NCBI GenBank assembly: GCA_024636835.1 | Contig: JAGXGH010000142.1 | Coordinates: forward strand, 1-56,427 | Source: Verrucomicrobiales bacterium | GTDB taxonomy: Bacteria; Verrucomicrobiota; Verrucomicrobiia; Verrucomicrobiales; SLCJ01 | DNA length: 56,427 bases | Direction of reading: 5' to 3' | In this document: positions 10,901-19,372 of the stretch, piece by piece | Position numbering within the stretch: the stretch's first letter is position 1 | Layout of the letters: every line of letters starts with the position of its first letter | Program-made: the position numbers and the translations under genes | The notes under the pieces: model-generated | Databases searched by the model: none | Seen by the model: the letters and a program-made list of their open reading frames with translations, nothing else | Told to the model about the DNA's origin: nothing

Positions 10901-13900
10901 CTCATCGAGAGGCCCGGCATCCAAGTCCGTTCCGTCGTCGAAGAAGTCGTCGATGTCATCGGCCGTTCCCTCGACACGGGTGTCATTGGTCACCACCGTG
11001 CCAGCGATGCCGTAATCGCCATCGATACTGTAGCCGAAATCGATACCGAGGTTTCCTTGTGCGAGCCCGGAGGGAGTCGTCACCACACCGCCGGAGACGA
11101 CGAGGGAGGTCGTGTTCGCCGTGCCGGTGCCGTCGGTATCATAGGTCTGAGCCCGGTTTTCCAGTGGAGCGGAGGCATTGAAGTTGGAGGAAAGCACCGT
11201 CACCGTCCAGTTGCCGTCGGCCACAGCAGTAGACCAGTAGCCGTCGGGATCGGTGAACACCGAGTAGGTGCTGGCACCGCTGATTTGGATTTCCACGTTG
11301 GCGATGCCGGGTTCACCTGGGTCTTGCACACCGTCCTGGTTCAGATCGAGCCAGACAAAGTCGCCGATCGCTCCGGGCGGCTGGTAGCCGAAGTCGGCTC
11401 CCGTGTAGACCGAGCCGGAAAACAGGATGATCCGGGTATCCGCATGGTCGCCATTGTTATTAGGGTCAAGGTCGGTGTTGTTGACGGGGATGCCGTCGAG
11501 ATCCGGATCCGCGGTTTGCGTCACTCCGGCGGGCAGCGTGCTGGTGCGCACCTTGACGATGTAGGTGTTGGGTGCGAGACCTGTGAACTCGTAGAAACCA
11601 ACCACGCCACCCGAGGTTGCCGTGGTGGTGGTGGCGATGAACGGGCCATCCGCAACACCGTCCTGATCCACATCGAGATAGAGCTCCATGACCACGCCGT
11701 TGATGCCGGGTTCGTTGTAATCGAGGTTGCCGTTGCCGTTGAGATCGTAGAACACGATGTCACCGATGCTGGCGGAGCCTGTGAAACCGAAGTCGATCGT
11801 CTGATCGCTTTCACCAGGGGACAGGGCGATCAGCGGGCTGGAGGTGGCGCCAGCTTGGGCTGACTGGATGCCGTTGTCGTCGTTATCGGTCTGGTTGTCA
11901 CTATTGACAGTGGTCGAGCTGGACAATTGTAAGGAAGCCAGTGCCTGCCCGGACCCGAAGTTCGAGGCGGGGATGTAAACCGTGTAAGATCCCACCGGGA
12001 GGCCGGTGAAGGAATAGAAACCCCCGCCACTGGTGGTGGTCGAGAAGTAAGGGGTGCTCACGCCGGGCGTTTGGTTCGAGCGGAACAACTGCACGGTCAC
12101 GCCGTCGATACCGGCCTCACCCGCATCCCTGATGCCGTCGTTGTCTGTATCACGCCATACGAGATTGCCGATGCTGGTTGTGCCGATAGGCTGGTAGCCG
12201 AAGTCCACGGTGTCTAAGCTGACGGTCAGATTGACCGTGGCGTGGTTGTCGAGCAAGCCGTCGTAATCCTGGGTCTCGATGTAAGAGATGGGGAAGTCGG
12301 GATCCCCTTCATCCACCTCCACGATGTAGTTTCCTGCCGCAAGCCCGGTGAACTCGTAAAAGCCATCGGCATCGGTGGTGGTGGTGGCCATCAAGGCGTC
12401 TACGGTATTGATTACCCCGTCGCCATTTTCATCTTGATGGAGGTGGACGGTGACGTTGGGAATGCCGCCTTCACCCGCGTCCTGTATGGCGTTGCCGTTC
12501 CAGTCGTAATACAGCGTGTCGCCGATGCTCAGGGAGCCGGTAGGCCGGTAAGCGAAATCCCGGTCAAGGTAGGCGTTGCCCAGAACCACGTTGACGGTGG
12601 TGGCGCTGTTAAGGGTGCCGTCCGGATCGAGTGTCTGCGTGTGGCTGGCCGGCGGCGCGGTGACGGTAACGAAGCTCTCTCCGACTCCGGTAAGGTTCGT
12701 GAAAGTATAGTTGCCGTTCGCGTCGGTCGTAGTCGTCCGGCTGTTGGTACCCGTGAGAGTGACCGTGTATCCAACCAGCGGTTCGTCACCGGGATCTTGA
12801 ATGCCGTCGCCATCCCAATCGCGGAACAGGGTTCCGGCGATGACACTGGCAACATTGGTATCGAAACCGAAGTCCTGGAGGAAGTTGGTGTCATTGGTGA
12901 GGTCGAAATCAGTGTTGTTCAGGGTCACCGAATTACCCGCCACAAAGGTGTTGGAAGTGACGGTGGTCGCCACGGTGCCACGCTGTGTCGAGGTGACCGG
13001 ATTGGCCGTCCATGGCAACGTGTAAAGATCCGTCCCCGTCTGCGTGGTGATGCGCACCTCGTAGGTTCCGTCCGCCAGACCGGCGAACTCATAATAGCCG
13101 TTGGCATCCGTGATCTGGCTACGGCCGATATACACCCCGCTCTGGAACAACCGAACGATGACGCCTTGTAGCGGGATGTCGGTGCCGACATTGTAGGTGT
13201 TGTTGGCGTTGATATCCCAATACACGAAATCCCCGATCCGGCCAGTCGGGTTGATGGTGACATTCACCGTACCGTCGTCATGGCCGGCCGGCAGTCCGGA
13301 CTGGAACAAGGGCACATCCCCCATGCTGAGACCTTGGGTGGTGACGTAGTTGTTGGCCACCATCGGGTCGCGGCGGAAATCCGCATTGGTATCCGTCGGA
13401 CTCAGTGCTCGGAAGGTTACCGTGATGGACTTGCGGACACCGGCATTCACCGGGCCGAGATTGAACCATTCCAGCGTGCCCGCAGGGGTGGTCACATCCG
13501 GCAACAGGGAGGCGCTGACGAACTGCAGCTTTGCAGGGTCATAGGTGTCCTTGAGCGGCCAGACTGCAATCGTGTTGGGGCCGGCTGAACCCGTGAAGGG
13601 TGTGTTGCTCGTGGTAATCCGGAAGCCGATGCTGTCCACGTTGTAGTCACCCGTGTCGCCTTGATTTGTCGCGTTTGAAGCAAGCGCCGCGCTGAGCGAA
13701 TTGATTTCCGCAGCGGTCCAGCCGGGGGTCACACCAGCGGCGGCGGTGACATCGATCACCAGATCCTGGGAAACACCAACCAAGGCGTTCATCTGGGCGG
13801 TGGTACGGGTTTGGAAAAGGGCAATGGCACGGTCAGAATGGCCGATTTGGATATCCAATTGGTCATTGGATAGCGGCGTGCTCTGATATCCGCGCACGAT

Positions 13901-16225
13901 CAATTCCACCTTGGTGATAGCCGAGCCACCGGGGAGAGCAAAGGTAGGGCTGACACCGGTGGACACCAGACGATCCGAGTTGGCGTTCCAGTCGATAAAG
14001 ACGAATTGGTTGTTTGGCGCTCCTGCCGCACTACCTTCGTTTGCCTTGTCGGCGGCGTTGGTTTTATCGAAAACCGTCGAATTGGCATACACGTTGTACA
14101 CGTTCGGCACCGGCAGCGTCAGCGTGGACATGTGGTTGTCCAGATGGATGTCGTAGGTGATCAGGTCACCTTCGTTGTAAACGGTGGGGGAAACGGTTTT
14201 GGTCACCTCGAGTCCTTGGATGAAAGGCCAGTCGGCGGTGAGGAAGTTGACCGCGCTCGGGTTGGTACCGGCGGCATCCAGATTTACCGCGTAGCGGTCG
14301 CTGACACCGGCCTTGAGGGTGTATGCCGTGGGCAGCTGAGGATCGGTGGCGTTGACTACAGCAATGTAGCGGCCATCCGGCAAGTTGGAGAAAAGGTAGG
14401 CCCCATTGGCCCCTGTGCTGGTAGTAGCGTAGAGAGGTTCGCCGGAGTCGAGAACCTGATTGTTGTTTGTATCAACATAAAGGGAAACATCGACACCGAC
14501 GATGCCGACTGCGCTGGCCAGGCCGTCGTCCTGCAAGCCGTTGCGGTTCAAATCGCGCCAGACGAAGTCACCGATGCTGTTGTTGCCGGTGATCGTGGTC
14601 GGCCAGTCGTCGCGGTCGATCTCGGTCTCGGTTCCGAGCTTGAGGATGGCGGTGTTGGTGAAGGAGGATCCGACGAAGCCCGAGGGGACGGTGGCGGAGA
14701 ACACCACGGTGGCCGTGTCGTCCGGATCAAGCGGGCGATCCAGTACCCAGCGCAGGCGGTTGACCGTCGTGGCGGGAACAGGTTCGGTGGTGGTCCAGGT
14801 GCTGCCATTGTCCGTGGAATAATGAACGGTGAACACTCCGCCCGCCGGGTTCGTAACATTGGAAGCCGTTGCAGCCGAGCCGGAGACATATTGCAGGCCG
14901 GCCGGGATGGGATCCTCGATCACCACCGGCACCCCAAGATCAGGCCAGCCGAACTGGACATCACCCGTGTTCGTGGCTACAATGGAATAGTCCGCGACCT
15001 GCCCTTTCTGGCGTGTGGCAGGCCCTGTTTTCTCGATATCCGCAGTGGGGTTTTCGGTGGCCACGGAGCCGGTGACAGTGCCGTAGTCGGCGTTGAATTT
15101 CTCGTTGTCATATCCGGAAGCCACTTCCTGGTAGGGGGTGAGGTTGCTGGGATAGGAAGCGTTCAGGGGAAGGAACTCGTAGTAAACCAAGCCCACCGCT
15201 CCGGTGTTGTCGGCCAGCATGTTTTCGAAATAGAGGCGGTCCTCAAAGGGGATGAGCTGTTCGGTGCCGTCGTTGAGTTTGACGATCACCAGACCGTAGC
15301 ACTTCACCATGCGCGCGGCGAGGGGGCTGTATTGCGACGGATCCCCCACGGGCTGGAGCCATGCGTTGCGATCCGGGATGCCGTCTCCGTTGTTGTCGAA
15401 GCCCGCGCCGATGTTGCCGAGGTCATACCAGATCCCTTCGGTGATTTTCGCGCCCGGGATGCGCGGTTCGTTTTCCGTGGGACGCCAGCCGAGGGAGGCT
15501 TCAATGACATCAAGATACTGGTCTGGCACCTTGTTGTCGCCGTTCGGCCAGATCTTGTTGGCCATGGCGGAAATCTCATTCCGCATGGTTACCCGGGTCG
15601 TTTTGTTCACCCGACGGGTGGAAGCCCCCTCGGTGGCATAGGCCCAGATGTCATAGTTGAGCCACAGATCGTCGGTAACAACCGGTGCGGAGCCGGTCAC
15701 ACTGTTGCCCGAACCATCCTTCAAGGGATAGGTGACAAAGAAATACTGGACCACGGACTGGCCGGCTTCGATGCGGGGGATGGTCCGTACGGCGTCCGGC
15801 GCGCCACCCGGCATCTGCAGGGCGAAGGTTCCCGCATACTGGCCGGTTTGATTGACTGTGCGGGATTCGAAAGTGCCGGGGGTTCCGGTGCTTGTGCCCT
15901 CGTCCGTGAGGCGACCAATGTTAACAACGACATTCGTGAGCGCGGTGGGGCCGGTGTTGTAAACCCTAACGCCCAAGTGCGCCGCCGACGGGCTCTTTCC
16001 GGCGGGCGACTCGATATTGGAGTCCACCACGAAGTTGTAAGCGGTGATGACTTCCATCTTCAGCGGGCCGTCGGTCGTACCGGCGAAGCTCGCTGACAGC
16101 GTGCCTCCAAGCAGGATAAATGCAACCAGTCTCATGATGGCGCGCACGTTTTGACAATTCTTCATAAATTTCGTAATGCCTTGGAGTTTTTGAGGGAAAC
16201 TAAAAGTCTTGTCGACAAAGCTCAT
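4949..16225 (-). CDS. Giant surface protein with SdrD/Cna-B-like repeats, DUF11, TSP3 repeats and a novel-looking C-terminus
   Basis: About 3,758 residues from ATG at 16225; the frame stays open three bases further to a TTG, and ATG at 16165 is a credible alternative start. A signal peptide ends near SASFAG. An N-terminal domain runs to about residue 395, then DUF11-like segments ('IEKTGPATRQKGQVADYSI', 'KTVSPTVYNEGDLITYDI'). About 17 SdrD-B/Cna-B-like beta-sandwich units follow (IGDFVWxDxNxNGxQDxGE...DGxYxFxxLxxGxYxV). A GEVED-type domain lies near residues 1875-2040, and five near-identical units at about 2395-2962. TSP3-like DxDxDGxxD repeats occupy about 3065-3260. The C-terminal ~400 residues resemble what I recall of the TIGR02597 verrucomicrobial family. 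There is no LPXTG or PEP-CTERM. A large, probably calcium-stabilised adhesin or stalk is inferred. Confidence 0.9.
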   Translation of the reverse strand: MSFVDKTFSFPQKLQGITKFMKNCQNVRAIMRLVAFILLGGTLSASFAGTTDGPLKMEVITAYNFVVDSNIESPAGKSPSAAHLGVRVYNTGPTALTNVVVNIGRLTDEGTSTGTPGTFESRTVNQTGQYAGTFALQMPGGAPDAVRTIPRIEAGQSVVQYFFVTYPLKDGSGNSVTGSAPVVTDDLWLNYDIWAYATEGASTRRVNKTTRVTMRNEISAMANKIWPNGDNKVPDQYLDVIEASLGWRPTENEPRIPGAKITEGIWYDLGNIGAGFDNNGDGIPDRNAWLQPVGDPSQYSPLAARMVKCYGLVIVKLNDGTEQLIPFEDRLYFENMLADNTGAVGLVYYEFLPLNASYPSNLTPYQEVASGYDNEKFNADYGTVTGSVATENPTADIEKTGPATRQKGQVADYSIVATNTGDVQFGWPDLGVPVVIEDPIPAGLQYVSGSAATASNVTNPAGGVFTVHYSTDNGSTWTTTEPVPATTVNRLRWVLDRPLDPDDTATVVFSATVPSGFVGSSFTNTAILKLGTETEIDRDDWPTTITGNNSIGDFVWRDLNRNGLQDDGLASAVGIVGVDVSLYVDTNNNQVLDSGEPLYATTSTGANGAYLFSNLPDGRYIAVVNATDPQLPTAYTLKAGVSDRYAVNLDAAGTNPSAVNFLTADWPFIQGLEVTKTVSPTVYNEGDLITYDIHLDNHMSTLTLPVPNVYNVYANSTVFDKTNAADKANEGSAAGAPNNQFVFIDWNANSDRLVSTGVSPTFALPGGSAITKVELIVRGYQSTPLSNDQLDIQIGHSDRAIALFQTRTTAQMNALVGVSQDLVIDVTAAAGVTPGWTAAEINSLSAALASNATNQGDTGDYNVDSIGFRITTSNTPFTGSAGPNTIAVWPLKDTYDPAKLQFVSASLLPDVTTPAGTLEWFNLGPVNAGVRKSITVTFRALSPTDTNADFRRDPMVANNYVTTQGLSMGDVPLFQSGLPAGHDDGTVNVTINPTGRIGDFVYWDINANNTYNVGTDIPLQGVIVRLFQSGVYIGRSQITDANGYYEFAGLADGTYEVRITTQTGTDLYTLPWTANPVTSTQRGTVATTVTSNTFVAGNSVTLNNTDFDLTNDTNFLQDFGFDTNVASVIAGTLFRDWDGDGIQDPGDEPLVGYTVTLTGTNSRTTTTDANGNYTFTNLTGVGESFVTVTAPPASHTQTLDPDGTLNSATTVNVVLGNAYLDRDFAYRPTGSLSIGDTLYYDWNGNAIQDAGEGGIPNVTVHLHQDENGDGVINTVDALMATTTTDADGFYEFTGLAAGNYIVEVDEGDPDFPISYIETQDYDGLLDNHATVNLTVSLDTVDFGYQPIGTTSIGNLVWRDTDNDGIRDAGEAGIDGVTVQLFRSNQTPGVSTPYFSTTTSGGGFYSFTGLPVGSYTVYIPASNFGSGQALASLQLSSSTTVNSDNQTDNDDNGIQSAQAGATSSPLIALSPGESDQTIDFGFTGSASIGDIVFYDLNGNGNLDYNEPGINGVVMELYLDVDQDGVADGPFIATTTTATSGGVVGFYEFTGLAPNTYIVKVRTSTLPAGVTQTADPDLDGIPVNNTDLDPNNNGDHADTRIILFSGSVYTGADFGYQPPGAIGDFVWLDLNQDGVQDPGEPGIANVEIQISGASTYSVFTDPDGYWSTAVADGNWTVTVLSSNFNASAPLENRAQTYDTDGTGTANTTSLVVSGGVVTTPSGLAQGNLGIDFGYSIDGDYGIAGTVVTNDTRVEGTADDIDDFFDDGTDLDAGPLDETELEGILVYLYQGSTFLGTTTTDAAGNYSFSGLPNGEYNVIIGTTDPPLDTAILTTTAANNTAVSVVNSSSGTTVIQTVTIADAFVSDVDFAFISGVDYDFGDLPLSYAATTLAQDGARHIIPDGGSTVYLGSAPDTDINGIGTSLANGDDIFGSDDEDGVSTVAPALWIDGVAGGSVQVDVTGDGWLVGWVDWNHDGDFLDPGEFIISQAVSTGSSVIAFDIPNGTISAASESWLSRFRIFTTEPAFPLFSYTGVTTDGEVEDHLLEKPVGGSIGDLVWNDANGDSLLDSGEEGIGGVTVELRNGSNSLIGTQITSDGTIDVDGDGVIDPIGYYRFRGLGADNYTVTVTPPAGFTPSYDEDGIVTPNTSTVSLASGIQHLSADFGYEPALADISGQVRYDADGDGNLSDTDSGAAVVKIQLWTDPNGDGDPSDGVQVGETYTDASGNYIFTDVPSGNYVVVEINPSGSISTADVDGGNPDRIAVTLVGVDITGRDFLDTLPPVYALSGTVYDDNDITNDNVIGADDKPIAGVTVKLYLDRDQNGLVNAGDTLLNTTSTNGSGAYSFTGLPAGRYVVEETDPGTAISEWDAQGNLTDNQIAVTITNSNVTNLDFLDDGYLGAIAGSVLVDIDNNDTGDTPIVGVTITLKDGSGNDIDSDPNIAGIQPTTTVTAADGSYSFTDLPLGNYQVVETQPSGYLDVTDTDGGTDSLVLVTVISGSVAIADFIEEQTATISGFVRADIDNNDTGDEPLEGVVLTLKDSLGNDIDSDPITSGVQPTTTLTAADGSYSFTNLPAGNYQVVEVQPSGYISVSDVDGGDLDIIGDVTLITAVGGATTANQDFVEEQPAVISGFVLADTDNNDTGDSPIEGVTLTLKDASGNDIDSDPGTTGVQPTTTVTAADGSYSFTNVPAGDYQVVEIQPSGYVSVSDVDGGNLDIIGDVTLITATAGATTADQNFVEEQSGTITGTVLADTNNDDIGDNAISGVTITLKDGSGNDVDSDPNNAGIQPTTTVTAADGSYSFTNLPAGDYQVVETQPSGYLDVTDTDGGTDSLVAVTVTPGSTEIADFIEEQPSAISGFVLVDTDNNNTGDDPLAGVTLTLKDGSGNDVDSDPNTGGIQPTTTVTAADGSYSFTNLPAGNYQVVETQPSSYVSVSDVDGGDLNIIGDVTLIATTAGSTTVDQDFVEERSGTVNGHLYIDIDGNGTQDGSDPNLAGVDVTITDSNGNVQTVTTDSSGNWSAIVAPGSTSADVDETDPEYPSGYTQTEGDDPTSVTAVVDANTFAGNDGYSLDLDTDDDGIPDTVENDNVCPSRGGDTDGDGVPDYLDLDSDGDGIFDVVEAGNGALDADMDGRIDSTQGSNGLADIVETAPDSGVINYTPTNSDLDDRPDYLDLDSDNDSISDVLESGNLALSDIPVNVPLIGIIPDGIADGTVNVDGIVPGAGALPVNNDADSLPDYIDVDSDGDGVFDIVNNGWGYLDVDLNGMIDNVSSPDDCDGIADVLDPRDDEYGWFPVAGCVAWNLNAASDIDGDVFPIDQEYAFGGDPELGDHLVAGTTRRAGMTIEKNGTVGVPGGDPGEVDISIVRPRGRYDVIYTLYVSDDPRDELKWTAVSALPVITDNGDNTETLKWSNVHDIDGNPAVTRDRGFARLKVETPCNPAGSWTLVQGWCRQNLVGKYQTYGLNFSSMPVFTGIIDDATLSAIFTASSSKGLDLSTYLTPGSAYFLEVTDGPSEGHRFEVVSGEEGRFVLDLTNANNTTNALPNNLAGSHFVVRKHETLGSVYANGEWNMGDSPNSADQVLFHNGVGYDIYYNLSSNIWVKQGDGFDSRNSQVIAPGIGMMIVHTNLGDTNELLTVGDLRYNDFRRPLKLGARGLNFMDLGYPFAASPASLNMTEANGFVRFSSPNAATQIQNWLGDTTPNTQGWTTNFLLLPTSWHTQGNLTQNTTNALLFKDCRSNFVLVRKDNLSWTHPLPWILAPWVQP
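7337..9040 (-). repeat. Five tandem 333/348-bp coding repeats
   Basis: Five units lie inside the giant gene. The conserved coding core for ADGSYSFT...YQVVE begins at 7499, 7832, 8180, 8528 and 8861, giving periods of 333, 348, 348 and 333 bp. The units fall into two classes by their tails: short (DTDGGTDSL...) and long (DVDGG..IIGDVTLI...). In protein order they read short, long, long, short, long. The DNA is highly similar between units, implying recent duplication or gene conversion. Confidence 0.9.
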
Positions 16226-16588
16226 CAATAGGTTTCACCATTAATGCATAGCGCTTTCGTCAATATGACAGATGAGAATAGGTTGGAGCTGCGAAAGAAC
16301 GCGTAGGTTTATGGTTTCTTTGGCCGAGGACCATTTTTTTGAATAGTGACCACATTTAGTAAAAAAACACTACGCTGTCAAAGAATATAGCACAATAATA
16401 AACTTCGCATTGCTCCAAATTAATTCCACGTCAGCCGGATCTGATCCGGCAGTTCCAAGGACAGTAAAGCTCCGCGCCTCCTGGAATGTTCTCAGCCATT
16501 TGTTCGCTGCGAGAACGAAACCGGGCAAACAGCTTTTAGAGAGTTCTTGTAACTCGATGGAAAAGAAACCTGTCAGTCCTAGTCCAGG
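16226..16588. other. Intergenic region upstream of the giant surface-protein gene
   Basis: About 360 bp of AT-rich sequence between two minus-strand genes. It must hold the promoter of the giant gene, but no convincing -35/-10 pair is seen. A short direct repeat GACCA occurs at 16329-16333 and 16348-16352, 19 bp apart and flanking an A/T run. No gene is recognised. Confidence 0.4.
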
Positions 16589-18187
16589 CTATCCATTGCA
16601 AGAGGATTCACAGCCACAGGATTTTGCGGCGAGCTTGGCAGCGATTTTATCTGCTGTGGGCGTGATGGAAAGGCCACCGAGATTAGTGCAGCGCAGTTCG
16701 CGGGGAATTTGATGGGCCACTTTGTCCATGGCAGCCACCACCTCGTCAAAGGGAATGAGGTGTTGGTAGCCGGCCAGTGCCATGTTGGCACAGGAAAGCG
16801 CGTTCGAGGCCGCCATGACGTTTTTCCCAAGGCACGGTGCCTCCACGCGGTTGGCGATAGGATCGCAGATCATACCAAAGCAATTTTGCAACGCGCTTGA
16901 TGCGGCGGCGAGCTGGTGCTCGGTGCTGCCACCAGCCAGATGCACAATGGCTGCCGCGGCCATCGCCGAGCCGGATCCACATTCGGCCATGCACCCGCCT
17001 TCTTCAGCCGCAAAGCTTGTATCACGGGCTATGAACACACCGATGAGGCCAGCGACAAGGAGCGCGCGTGCGCGCTCCTCTTCATCCACACCAAGGGCAT
17101 CCGCGATAGCCAGCACTGCGCCAGGCATGGCACCACAGGATCCCGCTGTGGGAGCCGCGACGATGATGCCCATGGATGATTTCATTTCCATCAAAGCGGA
17201 AACGTAACGAATCATGCGGTTGTTGATATCGGCGGGAATGAGTCGGCCATCAATTTCCGCTTGCATAAATCCGGGGCTTTGAGCGGGAAGAATACGGTCT
17301 TCGTACTCGGTGCCTTTTAAGCCCTCTTCCACAGCATCCGCCATGATTTGAGCCAAGACTTTCATCCGCTCCATCACTTCGTCAGAGGTGATGCCTCCGC
17401 GAGCTGCTTCGTAACAAGCGGCACTCTCCCAAAGGGGGCGGTCAGCAAATTCCGGGTGGAGTTCCATTTCACCACAGCGGGTAAATGGCACGGATAGATT
17501 TTTTCTATAAAGTATCGGCAGAACGGCATGAAGAACGCGATGACGCGTCGCGCCCAGGGCCTCTCCAAGTTGTGAGACAGCCTCATCGGCCGGGATACTA
17601 CGTGAATCAAACCTCAATAAACCGCCCGCATCCTGACCGGCGTGCCAGATTACGGTTTCGGCCTCTTTAGCGAGCGATGATTCGGCATAGGCAGCTGGTT
17701 CTGGCTCATGATCCAACCAAAAAAGTGTCGCGTGCAGATCGCCCACTCCACCCAATGGAATTCCATCGATCGCTTGGAGTTCAATCATGCCACCACCTGT
17801 CGATGTGGCATCCAAGAAATACGACGTCCCGCTTTCTCCAACGATCTCAAGACGATAAAAGTTCGGGTGAGGCGCATCGTAAGACACGTAGTTGACGACA
17901 ACTTCGATCCTCGCTTCTTCAAGGGCCTCAGGGTAAGTTGGCAAGCGCTCATCGTGGGGCTCCCAGCCGAGAATTCCACTGTAGAGACCCAAGTCGGTTC
18001 CTTGATCCTTGTGGGTGGTCACCAATGAGCCATTGGGATCGTAGTTTGCAATCAATTTGCAAATACGTTCACCGACGAGATTACGAGCGATCCGGGCGAT
18101 ACGATTCGCAGCAGCACTGTGCGAGCTGCTTGGCCCACGCATCACAGGACCGAGCACGTCATTGAAAATACTTGGAGGCAAACTCAT
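16589..18187 (-). CDS. sdaA: L-serine ammonia-lyase (iron-sulfur-dependent L-serine dehydratase), single chain
   Basis: 532 residues. The enzyme converts L-serine to pyruvate and ammonia in the cytoplasm using an oxygen-sensitive [4Fe-4S] cluster. The N-terminal beta-chain domain starts IFNDVLGPVMRGPSSSHSAA. The C-terminal alpha-chain domain has SMGIIVAAPTAGSCGAMPG, GGCMAECGSGSAMA and CFGMICDPIANRVEAPC, supplying the conserved cluster cysteines. The protein is longer than E. coli SdaA (about 455 residues), with a Cys-rich tail (SCGCESSC). ATG at 18187 is used. It is divergent from the DUF1080 gene at 18431 and has no obvious functional link to the sugar genes; pyruvate formation is the only connection. 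Confidence 0.93.
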   Translation of the reverse strand: MSLPPSIFNDVLGPVMRGPSSSHSAAANRIARIARNLVGERICKLIANYDPNGSLVTTHKDQGTDLGLYSGILGWEPHDERLPTYPEALEEARIEVVVNYVSYDAPHPNFYRLEIVGESGTSYFLDATSTGGGMIELQAIDGIPLGGVGDLHATLFWLDHEPEPAAYAESSLAKEAETVIWHAGQDAGGLLRFDSRSIPADEAVSQLGEALGATRHRVLHAVLPILYRKNLSVPFTRCGEMELHPEFADRPLWESAACYEAARGGITSDEVMERMKVLAQIMADAVEEGLKGTEYEDRILPAQSPGFMQAEIDGRLIPADINNRMIRYVSALMEMKSSMGIIVAAPTAGSCGAMPGAVLAIADALGVDEEERARALLVAGLIGVFIARDTSFAAEEGGCMAECGSGSAMAAAAIVHLAGGSTEHQLAAASSALQNCFGMICDPIANRVEAPCLGKNVMAASNALSCANMALAGYQHLIPFDEVVAAMDKVAHQIPRELRCTNLGGLSITPTADKIAAKLAAKSCGCESSCNG

Positions 18188-18430
18188 GACTCATGATCTA
18201 ACACAAATCGGCGTTCATCAAAATATTTAAAAGCGACCAAGTCTGTGGATAAGGCTGCAATCATACGTCCTACTATGCGCGCTTAAATTCTAAACACCTC
18301 CTCGATCAAGCTATTTGGCACTTGCATCAAACCCATCAAAATCCAACTTTCCCTCAACTTTCCGGGATATTGTCAGAATTGCCTTTTCGGTTTACAGCGC
18401 ATTATTGCAGATTAAGGAACAACCATCACT

Positions 18431-19186
18431 ATGACCGCTCTCACTTACTTCACCAAAGCATGGATTCACCAGACCGCCTGCTTGGCCGTCTTTAGTTTTG
18501 GAATCGCCACGAACTCTGCAGCTGATCCCGGCGAGGGATTAACCAAGGGGCTGCTTGATGGGAATCGCCCCGATGATGCGGTTCAGTTGGTTGGTCCGGA
18601 AGGCCACGTCTTGGTTCCGGAGTCGAAATTAATCAAGAATCAGTGGGTATTTAAGGACGGTGTGCTGACGGCATCACCGAAATGGGACAGCTTGGTAACC
18701 CCTGAGAATTATGGCGACTTCAGAATGCATGTGGAGTTCAATGTGAACAACGTGCCTGACGCCGATCCCGAGGGTAATGGAAACTCCGGTGTCTACATTC
18801 AGCAGCGTTACGAACTTCAGATACTGAATTCCCATGGAGTGACTGAGGAGGATTACAAGGCAAGTTATGCCGGCAGTCTGTACAAACAGAAAATGCCGGA
18901 CAAACTGGTTTCCAAGCCTGCGGGAGAATGGCAGAGCTACGACATCGTTTTTCGAGCCGCTCGGTTCGATGATGGGAAGAAGGTCGAGAACGCGCGTATC
19001 AGTGTGAAGCACAACGGGGTGCTGATTCACGATGACTACGCACTCACCAACAAGACTGGGGTCGGAAAGAAGGAAGGTCCCGAACCGCTTCCCATCAAGC
19101 TCCAAGGCCATCACAACCCGGTGAAATTTCGCAACATCTGGATCCAACGACTAGAGCTTGAGCCAGTAGAGAAGACTGCCGAGTAA
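18431..19186 (+). CDS. Secreted DUF1080 (3-keto-disaccharide hydrolase-like) protein
   Basis: 251 residues with an N-terminal export signal ending near NSAADPG. The single concanavalin-like DUF1080 domain is recognised from GNSGVYIQQRYELQILNS, the DKLVSKPAGEWQSYDI segment, and the end FRNIWIQRLEL. DUF1080 proteins are linked to cleavage of 3-keto-glycosides produced by Gfo/Idh/MocA dehydrogenases. Here it is convergent with such a dehydrogenase carrying a Tat signal (19415-20794). The start at 18431 leaves a plausible signal sequence. The true substrate is unknown. Confidence 0.85.
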   Translation: MTALTYFTKAWIHQTACLAVFSFGIATNSAADPGEGLTKGLLDGNRPDDAVQLVGPEGHVLVPESKLIKNQWVFKDGVLTASPKWDSLVTPENYGDFRMHVEFNVNNVPDADPEGNGNSGVYIQQRYELQILNSHGVTEEDYKASYAGSLYKQKMPDKLVSKPAGEWQSYDIVFRAARFDDGKKVENARISVKHNGVLIHDDYALTNKTGVGKKEGPEPLPIKLQGHHNPVKFRNIWIQRLELEPVEKTAE

Positions 19187-19253
19187 AAAGTCGACGGGCA
19201 ATGGGAGGTGAATGCAGGGCGCGAGGCGCACCCTCTCCGGCGGTGAATGGTGC

Positions 19254-19279
19254 CGCGTAAAACGGCTGCGCCGCACGCG
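19254..19279 (+). repeat. Structured repeat module, copy B
   Basis: The order is CGCGT, AAAA, CGGC, TGC, GCCG, C, ACGCG. It has the same fold as 3853-3878, with the second inner pair flipped from C-G to G-C on both sides. It lies between convergent genes, 67 bp after the DUF1080 stop. Confidence 0.75.
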
Positions 19280-19317
19280 ATGGATGATTGGTGAACCGAA
19301 GGCTTTCGCGATGGAGT

Positions 19318-19335
19318 GTGGGCGCCCTCGCCCAC
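19318..19335. repeat. GC-rich hairpin in convergent intergenic region
   Basis: A perfect 7-bp stem, GTGGGCG-CCCT-CGCCCAC, about 40 bp after structured repeat copy B. It may be a second hairpin of a two-hairpin REP-like unit. Confidence 0.6.
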
Positions 19336-19372
19336 ATCGGGTGACATCAACGAAGCCCACGACGTAACACAC

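Noticed and set aside
11057..13171. Plus-strand open frames of 268 and 309 codons opposite the giant gene
   Set aside because: Same shadow effect of the biased repeat codons; no start context, domain or signal.
14006..16096. A 696-codon open frame on the plus strand opposite the start of the giant surface protein
   Set aside because: It is antisense to a convincing multi-domain gene. Its composition (Gly/Val/Arg/Asp-rich, no domain) is what the Asp/Thr/Gly codons of the minus strand produce in reverse.
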